From CAZAGD01 sp049699975 (GTDB taxonomy: Bacteria; Desulfobacterota; SM23-61), in contig JBNAWB010000048.1 in the NCBI GenBank assembly GCA_049699975.1, positions 1 to 19,524 of the forward strand: DNA of 19,524 nt, given 5' to 3'. Below, one piece after another: positions 14,904-19,524 of the stretch (positions are counted from its first letter, which is position 1; each line of letters begins with the position of its first letter). Both the position numbers and the translations under genes were made by a program. The notes below the pieces were generated by a model. The model was not told where the DNA came from. It worked only from the letters and a program-made list of their open reading frames with translations, and searched no databases.

Positions 14904-15835
14904 GCAATGACTTTCCCGCTGACTCCAACCTTTCCTTTAGCCAAAAGTTATGCATCTGGTTTATAAATATTTTCCCCCTAAAATGGCGCGTTCGGTTTTT
15001 TGAATGTTGCGGTAGAGTTATCTTCTGGTTAGATCTTTGGCACCGGCGCATAACCCTCCGCAATTTAGCCTTGGCTTTCCCTGAGAAAACTAAAGAGGAG
15101 TTGAAAAAAATAGGGAAAGATGTTTTCCGAAACTTAGGGCGGGTAGCAGCTGAATTTTCCTTTATTCCCAAATTAAACAAAGAGAATGTGGGCAATTTCA
15201 TTGTTTTGGAAGGGGAAGAAAATTTTCGTAAGGCTTATGAAAAAGGACGGGGAATCATTTTTTTGACGGCCCATTTTGGGAACTGGGAATGGATGGCCGC
15301 TACTTTTCCTCTGCTCGTTGGCCTTCCGTGTCATGTAGTCATGCGCCCCTTAGATAATAAATACTTAGATCAATTGGTCGAGACACTCCGGACTTGGACG
15401 GGAAATAAAACTATTCCCAAGAGGAAGGCCATGGGCCGGATGCTGCGTTTATTGCAAAATGGAGAAATTGTCGGCGTTCTCTTGGATCAAAATGTAGATT
15501 GGCACGAAGGAGTTTTTGTAAATTTTTTTGGTCATTTGGCCTGTACTAATATAGGCCTCGCTCTATTAGCTTTGCGTACCGGCGCCTCCGTTCTCCCGGC
15601 TTTCAATATCCGCCAAGAAAATGGCCAATATCGGGTGATCATTGAGCCGGAAATTACTTTAATTCGCACAGGCGCTAAGAATTTGGATATATTGGAAAAT
15701 ACAAAGATTTTCACGCAAATTATTGAAAAATATGTGCGAGCTTACCCTGAACATTGGCTTTGGCTGCACCGAAGATGGAAGACGCGCCCCTGGAGGGCTA
15801 AAAATTTAGATGGCAAAATATTGGAAGAAATATGA
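14900..15835 (+). CDS. lpxL: LpxL/HtrB-family lipid A secondary acyltransferase
   Basis: This membrane-associated enzyme adds a secondary acyl chain to (usually Kdo-modified) lipid IVA. The 311 residues match E. coli LpxL/LpxM. The catalytic HX4E motif is His125-Glu130 in TAHFGNWEW. Other family landmarks are NLALAFPEKT (56-64), the FRNLGRVAAEF helix, VVMRPLDN (146-153) and LLDQNVDWHEGVFVNFFG (194-211). A hydrophobic segment near 16-45 is the likely membrane anchor. The start overlaps the lpxK stop by 4 nt (ATGA), so translation is coupled. Which acyl position it modifies (LpxL-like or LpxM-like) cannot be read from the sequence; the symbol is the generic family choice. It is followed by a 131-bp gap with short inverted repeats. 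Confidence 0.93.
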   Translation: MSNDFPADSNLSFSQKLCIWFINIFPLKWRVRFFECCGRVIFWLDLWHRRITLRNLALAFPEKTKEELKKIGKDVFRNLGRVAAEFSFIPKLNKENVGNFIVLEGEENFRKAYEKGRGIIFLTAHFGNWEWMAATFPLLVGLPCHVVMRPLDNKYLDQLVETLRTWTGNKTIPKRKAMGRMLRLLQNGEIVGVLLDQNVDWHEGVFVNFFGHLACTNIGLALLALRTGASVLPAFNIRQENGQYRVIIEPEITLIRTGAKNLDILENTKIFTQIIEKYVRAYPEHWLWLHRRWKTRPWRAKNLDGKILEEI

Positions 15836-15854
15836 ATCAAAGTTCCAATCCAAA

Positions 15855-15911
15855 TTTCCCTTTAGAAAAGGAAAAATAAACTCCCCTCTTTTCTAAAAAA
15901 GGGACGAGGGG
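15855..15911. repeat. Short inverted repeats between lpxL and waaF
   Basis: Two hairpins can be drawn in the 131-bp gap. TTTCC(C)TTT/AAAGGAAA occupies 15855-15874 with a 3-nt loop and one bulge. CCCCTC at 15883-15888 pairs with GAGGGG at 15906-15911. Neither is followed by a T-run, so a classic terminator is not supported. The CCCCTC...GAGGGG pair resembles the stronger palindrome at 17402-17424, suggesting a dispersed repeat family. Confidence 0.5.
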
Positions 15912-15966
15912 TTAGATGAGAATAATAAAGGGATAACCAAAGTGTGGGATATGGGAATGAAGTAGA

Positions 15967-17052
15967 ATGAGAAAAGAAGATCATACTCTGCAGGAAGCAA
16001 AAAGAATTTTAGTACGCTCACCAAACTGGATTGGCGATGCGGTTATGTCTTTACCTGCCTTGATGAGTATCAAATCAGCCTTTCCGACCTCCGAAATATC
16101 CATATTAGCTAAGCCATGGGTAGCTGATATATTTAAAGGATGTTCTACGGCATCTAAGATAATTCTTTATGAGAGTCCGGGGATACATCAAGGGCTTTCC
16201 GGCAAAATGCGCCTTGCAAAAAAGTTGAAAGAGGAAAAAATTGACTTAGCCATTCTTTTCCCAAATTCTTTCGAATCAGCCCTCATTACCTATTTGGCGC
16301 GGATACCTAAAAGAGCAGGTTATAATACTGATGGGCGCGGTCTTCTTTTAACATACCCGGTACCGCCCCCAGAGAAGAGAAAAGGGCATCAAATTGATTA
16401 TTATTTAAAATTGGTAAACTATCTCGGCTTTCCCATATCAACCCGCGTGCCCTTGCTAAAAATAAATGCCGAGCAAGCTGCCTGGGCGCGCCAGAAGCTT
16501 GTCTCATTGGGAATCAAAGATAACGAGCCTTTGGTAGGCATGGCTCCTGGTTCATCCTATGGCCCTGCCAAAGAGTGGCCCGTAAAAAAATTTGCGGAAC
16601 TTTCTCAAAAAATTATTAAAAAATTGGGGGCGAGAATAATTGTCTTAGGTGGGCAAAATGACCGGGAATTGGCCCAAAAAATCTTAGCAAGCAGCCAAAA
16701 TTTGGGTTATGATTTAACAGGACAAACAAGTTTGGTAGAAGCTATGGCTTTAATGGTCCATTGTGGGCTTATAGTTACTAATGACTCTGGTCTAATGCAC
16801 GTGGCGGCTGCGCTCCAAGTGCCTTTAGTCGCTATATTTGGATCTACTGATCCGAGCCACACAGGACCAGTGGGTAAACACTGTCGGGTTATAAGAAAGG
16901 CTTTACCCTGCAGTCCTTGTTTTAAGAAAAATTGCCCTAAAAATACGGAATGCCTGGAGGCAATTTCTGTGGAGGAAGTTTATAGGGAAGTAGAAAAATT
17001 GTGGAATTTCACCGCAAAGTCCGCCAAGGACGCAGAGAAATCTTATTTTTAA
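15967..17052 (+). CDS. waaF: WaaF-type ADP-heptose:LPS heptosyltransferase II
   Basis: This GT9 glycosyltransferase adds heptose II from ADP-heptose to the LPS inner core at the cytoplasmic face of the inner membrane. The 361 residues are near E. coli WaaF's 348. Diagnostic blocks are SPNWIGDAVMSLPA (18-31), MAPGSSYGPAKEWP (192-205), IIVLGGQND (224-232) and TNDSGLMHVAAAL (271-283) with IFGSTDPSHTGP. A four-cysteine cluster (Cys315, 318, 323, 329) near the C-terminus is shared with the other heptosyltransferase in this window and, from memory, is not in E. coli WaaF. The last residues, TAKSAKDAEK (349-358), are encoded by a copy of the intergenic repeat that follows, so the tail is acquired and probably non-functional. 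The start at ATG 15967 has no strong ribosome site. Confidence 0.93.
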   Translation: MRKEDHTLQEAKRILVRSPNWIGDAVMSLPALMSIKSAFPTSEISILAKPWVADIFKGCSTASKIILYESPGIHQGLSGKMRLAKKLKEEKIDLAILFPNSFESALITYLARIPKRAGYNTDGRGLLLTYPVPPPEKRKGHQIDYYLKLVNYLGFPISTRVPLLKINAEQAAWARQKLVSLGIKDNEPLVGMAPGSSYGPAKEWPVKKFAELSQKIIKKLGARIIVLGGQNDRELAQKILASSQNLGYDLTGQTSLVEAMALMVHCGLIVTNDSGLMHVAAALQVPLVAIFGSTDPSHTGPVGKHCRVIRKALPCSPCFKKNCPKNTECLEAISVEEVYREVEKLWNFTAKSAKDAEKSYF

Positions 17053-17108
17053 AAAATTGCTACAGAGAATGCGGAGCACATAGAGGAGAAAAATAATTTA
17101 ACCTTAAA

Positions 17109-17130
17109 AATCTGCGTTAATTTGTGTCCC
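17109..17130 (+). repeat. CTGCGT-type element, copy 1
   Basis: AATCTGCGTTAATTTGTGTC begins at 17109, with two more C bases to 17130. It is one of three related elements here. Its TCTGCGT is the reverse complement of the ACGCAGA inside the neighbouring purine-rich units, so the two repeat families could base-pair. Confidence 0.7.
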
Positions 17131-17270
17131 TAAAAAAATTTACCGCCGAGACCGCAGAGATCGTTGAGGAATTTTAATATTAAAATAATTAGCCGCAGAG
17201 GGTTAAGAGGGCGCAGAAACTTGAGGAAATTGGCATATAATTAATTCTTTAAACTTTTTACTATTATATT

Positions 17271-17300
17271 ATCTACGTTGAGCTGTGTTAATCTGCGTCC
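17271..17300 (+). repeat. CTGCGT-type element, copy 2
   Basis: It begins ATCTACGTTGAGCTGTGTTA and ends AATCTGCGTCC. The final CTGCGTCC (17293-17300) is an exact reverse complement of GGACGCAG at 17028-17035 in the first purine-rich unit. Confidence 0.7.
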
Positions 17301-17401
17301 TAAATCCTTCACCGCCGAGGTCGCAAAGAGCGCAGAGGAATTTATAAATTTTTTAGCCGCAAAGGACATGGAGAGCGCAGAAAAAAAATTTTTCCTCTTT
17401 T

Positions 17402-17424
17402 CCTCCCCTTAAGATAAGGGGAGG
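17402..17424. repeat. Perfect 10-bp palindrome (CCTCCCCTTA/TAAGGGGAGG)
   Basis: The arms at 17402-17411 and 17415-17424 are fully complementary with a 3-nt loop (AGA). Five more pairs, including two G-T wobbles, extend the stem to 17397-17429. It is followed by GTGGGGTTATTTTATT rather than a clean U-run. It could serve as a terminator or mRNA-end hairpin, or be a REP-like dispersed element; the similar pair at 15883-15911 favours the latter. Confidence 0.7.
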
Positions 17425-17546
17425 AGAGGTGGGGTTATTTTATTCTCCGCGGAGAGCGCCGAGAGCACAGAGCAATTTTAAAAATAAATTTTGCCACAGA
17501 GATTAAGGAGAGCACAGAAGAGAATTTATAATAATTTTAATCCTGA

Positions 17547-17569
17547 AAATCTGCGTTCATCTGCGTCCT
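17547..17569 (+). repeat. CTGCGT-type element, copy 3
   Basis: AAATCTGCGTTCATCTGCGT begins at 17547 and is followed by CC. It holds two CTGCGT cores 10 bp apart, and its CTGCGTCC again complements GGACGCAG at 17028-17035. It lies about 50 bp before gmhB. Confidence 0.7.
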
Positions 17570-17618
17570 ATTAACTTTTTTCTTATTTCCCTCGGGGGTG
17601 AGGGGGCTGGAGTTACTG

Positions 17619-18206
17619 ATGACCAAACATCGAGCAGTTTTCTTAGATCGTGATGGCACGATATGCGAAGAAGTGGGTTACTTGAATTCCGTGCACCAAA
17701 TGCGGCTTATTCTCCGTTCGGCGGAAGCTATTCGACGATTAAATGAGCATGGGTTTAAAGTGGTCGTAATTACTAATCAGTCGGGGGTGGCTAGAGGTTT
17801 AATACCCGAACAAAATTTAACTGATATCCATACGGAGATGAACAGGCAGCTTAGAGAAGAAGGAGCTTTCTTAGATGGTATCTACTACTGCCCCCACCAT
17901 CCTACGGAAGGGAATCCGCCTTATCTGCAGGAATGCACTTGCCGCAAGCCGGCCACTGGCCTTTTAGAAAAAGCAGCTTTAGATTTGAATTTAGACCTTT
18001 CTGCATCTTATATGGTGGGCGATCATTTCTCCGATGTAGAATGTGGGAAAAGAATAGGGGCCAAAACTATTTTGCTTTTAACTGGTCATGGCCGGCAAGC
18101 TTTAGAACGGCAAAGCGAGTGGTCATCTCCACCAGATTACATTGCTTCTGATCTTTACGAAGCTGTAAATTGGATATTGCAACAGGAGCAGAAAGCAATT
18201 GCCTGA
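17619..18206 (+). CDS. gmhB: GmhB, D-glycero-D-manno-heptose 1,7-bisphosphate phosphatase
   Basis: GmhB removes the 7-phosphate (beta) or 1-phosphate, depending on type, of heptose 1,7-bisphosphate on the route to ADP-heptose, in the cytoplasm. It is a HAD-family phosphatase of 195 residues from ATG 17619, the usual size. Visible motifs are VFLDRDGTI (7-15; nucleophile Asp10, acid/base Asp12), VVITNQSGVARG, and zinc-site CPHHP with CTCRKP. The late HAD motif MVGDHFSDVECG is also present. GGAG at 17609-17612 lies 6 nt before the ATG. GTG at 17598 would add seven residues but falls inside the CCCTC/GAGGG palindrome. The gene overlaps waaC by 8 nt. Histidinol-phosphatase HAD proteins are similar, but the heptosyltransferase context supports GmhB. 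Confidence 0.92.
   Translation: MTKHRAVFLDRDGTICEEVGYLNSVHQMRLILRSAEAIRRLNEHGFKVVVITNQSGVARGLIPEQNLTDIHTEMNRQLREEGAFLDGIYYCPHHPTEGNPPYLQECTCRKPATGLLEKAALDLNLDLSASYMVGDHFSDVECGKRIGAKTILLLTGHGRQALERQSEWSSPPDYIASDLYEAVNWILQQEQKAIA
18184..18201 (+). promoter_or_regulatory. Ribosome binding site supporting the TTG start of waaC
   Basis: AGGAG at 18184-18188 lies 10 nt before TTG 18199. The resulting N-terminus reaches the conserved ILIVKLSAIGD at the expected distance. The start overlaps the end of gmhB (TGA 18204-18206) by 8 nt. Confidence 0.65.
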
Positions 18207-19287
18207 AAATCTACGGCCCCAGACAATTTTAATTGTGAAGCTGAGTGCTATAGGGGATGTGGTCCAGACTTTACCTATGGCAGAGGCTTTGCGGAGACAA
18301 TTCCCCGAAGCCCAGATTGATTGGCTGGTTGAAGAAGAAGCCAGTGATCTTCTTTTAGGGCATCCGGTTCTGAATCGCGTGTTAGTGAGTCGGCGCAAAT
18401 ACTGGCTCAAGCAATTACGGCAAAAAGGTCAAAGACGATTAGCGCTGCAAGAAATCATAAAATTCTTGCGAACCTTGCGCAGCATCAAATATGACTGGGT
18501 TATTGATAATCATGGTCTCTTTAAAAGCGGCTTGATGGTTTTCCTAAGCAGGGGAAAGAGGAAAATAGGCTTCCAACCTTCGACGGGTATTGCAGACGAA
18601 GGCAATTATCTTTTTACAAATGAGAGGTATAAACCTTTGTCCATAGAAAAGCATGCTTTGGAAAGATATTTAGACTTGGTCCATCAATTGGGGGTAAACG
18701 TTAATAAACCGGTTTTAAAATTCCCCGTTTCTGATGAAATCCGGCAGGGGGCTAAAAGTAAACTTTCCCAGAGGGGATTGTCTTTGGGCAATTTGGTAGT
18801 CATTCATCCTTTAGCCAAATGGCCTACCAAACAATGGCCCAAAGAAAAATTTGCCCGCTTGGCCGATAATTTGATAAATCTTGGGGCAACGGTAGTTTTC
18901 ACGGGCAGCCTAGAAGATCATAAGGAAATAAAAGAAATCTGCGGGCTAATGGAGCATAATACGCAAAATTTAAATCTGGCTGGCCAAACGGGGCTGAGAG
19001 AACTGGCCGCGCTCTTTTCCTTGGCCAATTTGGTTATTACTACAGACACTGGTCCTATGCATTTAGCCGCGGCTGTCCAAGCGCCGCTTATCGTTCTTTT
19101 TGGGCCAACTGCTCCATGGCGGACCGGCCCGTATGGTAATGGCCATGAAATTATAAGAAGAAATTTGCCCTGTAGCCCATGTTTTAAAAAAACCTGTTCC
19201 GCTGTAAGATGTATGGAAGGGATTACTGTGGAAGAAGTATTCGCCGCAGCCATAAAGAAGTTGAAAATTCAAAACTTTAATACATAA
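18199..19287 (+). CDS. waaC: WaaC-type heptosyltransferase I (GT9)
   Basis: This ADP-heptose-dependent GT9 enzyme probably adds the first heptose to Kdo of the inner core. The 362 residues run from a TTG start with AGGAG 10 nt upstream. Landmarks are VKLSAIGDVVQTLP (13-26, with Asp20 at the position of E. coli WaaC Asp13), VIDNHGLFKSGL (101-112), and WPTKQWPKEKF (208-218, a Lys near E. coli Lys192). TTDTGPMHLAAA (281-292) and FGPTAPWRTGP are also present. GLFKS is more WaaC-like than WaaF-like. A four-cysteine cluster (Cys325, 328, 333, 338) repeats the pattern of the upstream WaaF. The gene overlaps gmhB by 8 nt and is followed by non-coding DNA with palindromes. GT9 membership is certain; the exact acceptor is inferred. 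Confidence 0.88.
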   Translation: MPENLRPQTILIVKLSAIGDVVQTLPMAEALRRQFPEAQIDWLVEEEASDLLLGHPVLNRVLVSRRKYWLKQLRQKGQRRLALQEIIKFLRTLRSIKYDWVIDNHGLFKSGLMVFLSRGKRKIGFQPSTGIADEGNYLFTNERYKPLSIEKHALERYLDLVHQLGVNVNKPVLKFPVSDEIRQGAKSKLSQRGLSLGNLVVIHPLAKWPTKQWPKEKFARLADNLINLGATVVFTGSLEDHKEIKEICGLMEHNTQNLNLAGQTGLRELAALFSLANLVITTDTGPMHLAAAVQAPLIVLFGPTAPWRTGPYGNGHEIIRRNLPCSPCFKKTCSAVRCMEGITVEEVFAAAIKKLKIQNFNT

Positions 19288-19316
19288 AATGATTTTCCTC
19301 CATTTCTTCTCTCTCC

Positions 19317-19343
19317 CCCCATAGAGGCTGGGTCACTATGGGG
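19317..19343. repeat. 8-bp inverted repeat after waaC
   Basis: CCCCATAG at 19317-19324 and CTATGGGG at 19336-19343 are perfect complements with an 11-nt loop, 30 bp after the waaC stop. No T-run follows, so a terminator is possible but not a standard one. Confidence 0.5.
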
Positions 19344-19477
19344 TGAAGGAGTGGAAGGAAGGCCAGAGGCAGACATGAATGAAGAAGCATCAGCGGGAGA
19401 AGAAGATGTTCGAAACTCACCAGCGATTTTCCGTAAAGGGCAGCGGCTTAAATATTCTTATAATCTTATAATTTGTA

Positions 19478-19524
19478 GGGCAAGCCTTTATGGCTTGCCA
19501 AATACGGCAAGGGTCAAGCCCTTG
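19478..19524. repeat. Tandem palindromes (GGCAAGCC/GGCTTGCC, then GCAAGGG/CCCTTG...)
   Basis: GGCAAGCC (19479-19486) and GGCTTGCC (19492-19499) form a perfect 8-bp stem with a 5-nt loop. Immediately after, GGCAAGGG and CCCTTG start a second hairpin whose right arm is cut by the window end. Two adjacent hairpins of related sequence look like a REP- or MITE-like intergenic element. Confidence 0.65.

Larger units (their letters stand above)
17011..17524 (+). repeat. Array of eight degenerate purine-rich 'CCGCAGAG/CGCAGAG' units
   Basis: Degenerate units of about 28-38 bp start with A/G/C-CCGC(A/C)(A/G)AG or CCACAGAG and usually end with GCGCAGAG, GCACAGAG or a variant. They lie at about 17011-17040, 17059-17092, 17142-17170, 17191-17228, 17311-17340, 17355-17382, 17445-17475 and 17493-17524. 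AT-rich spacers of irregular length separate them. All eight point the same way. The first copy is inside the waaF reading frame and encodes its last residues. Such CGCAGAG-type repeats are familiar from intergenic DNA of many environmental bacteria; their function is unknown to me. Confidence 0.85.
17053..17618. other. 566-bp non-coding repeat-rich spacer between waaF and gmhB
   Basis: I see no convincing coding frame on either strand. The content is seven of the eight CGCAGAG-type units, three CTGCGT-type elements in the opposite sense, one strong palindrome (17402-17424), a weaker CCCTC/GAGGG pair (17589-17604), and AT-rich filler. TATAAT occurs at 17236-17241, but no -35 box lies at a proper distance, so I do not call a promoter. 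The spacer divides the lipid A/waaF block from gmhB-waaC. Confidence 0.75.

Noticed and set aside
15836..15966. Rho-independent terminator after lpxL
   Set aside because: The hairpins present are short or bulged and not followed by a T-tract.
17221..17241. Promoter upstream of gmhB (TTGAGG...TATAAT)
   Set aside because: The two hexamers are only 9 bp apart and the region is generally AT-rich; no supported -35 at about 17 bp.
17011..17524. Possible CRISPR array
   Set aside because: The repeated units are highly degenerate, vary in length, and have irregular AT-rich spacers that share sequence; no cas gene is present.
17598..17618. GTG 17598 as the gmhB start
   Set aside because: It lies inside a palindrome with no SD, whereas ATG 17619 has GGAG at 6 nt and gives the normal N-terminus.

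Overview
The window is a single-strand (+) run of envelope-biogenesis genes from a diderm (Gram-negative-type) bacterium. It has an outer-membrane assembly factor, a periplasmic chaperone, a lipoprotein exporter, nearly the whole lipid A pathway and the start of an ADP-heptose inner-core pathway. Base composition is moderate and slightly AT-leaning. TTG starts are used, and one CTG start is strongly indicated. LpxI (rather than LpxH), a Gfo/Idh/MocA oxidoreductase between lpxI and lpxB, and degenerate purine-rich 'CGCAGAG' intergenic repeats together suggest a deltaproteobacterial-like or uncultured candidate-phylum genome (Omnitrophota-like lineages are one possibility). The sequence alone does not fix the taxon.

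Layout. 1-564: 3' end of lysS (class II lysyl-tRNA synthetase). 604-3775: a lol module, with a LolC/E-type permease, a TPR + double cyclic-nucleotide-binding-domain protein, and the LolD ATPase. 3890-7114: bamA with an extra N-terminal domain, then an OmpH/Skp chaperone. 7111-11969: lpxD, lpxA, lpxI, a GnnA-like oxidoreductase and lpxB. 12016-15835: msbA, lpxK and an LpxL/HtrB acyltransferase. 15967-17052: waaF-type heptosyltransferase. 17053-17618: a 566-bp non-coding stretch packed with degenerate repeats; the first repeat copy lies inside the 3' end of waaF. 17619-19287: gmhB and a WaaC-type heptosyltransferase, overlapping. 19288-19524: apparently non-coding, with palindromic repeats.

How the genes work together. 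LpxA, LpxD, LpxI, LpxB and LpxK build the acylated, phosphorylated lipid A disaccharide, the LpxL-type enzyme adds a secondary acyl chain, and MsbA flips the product across the inner membrane. GmhB supplies an ADP-heptose precursor, and the two GT9 enzymes add inner-core heptoses. LolC/E-LolD releases lipoproteins, OmpH escorts outer-membrane proteins, and BamA inserts them. Pathway steps not encoded here are LpxC, FabZ, the Kdo transferase WaaA, GmhA and HldE.

Points that deserve attention: the TPR-CNB protein lodged between lolC/E and lolD, with lolD starting at a CTG that overlaps its stop codon; the TolB/CsgG-like domain fused in front of the BamA POTRAs; an orphan GnnA-like enzyme; and intergenic repeats that have extended the WaaF reading frame.
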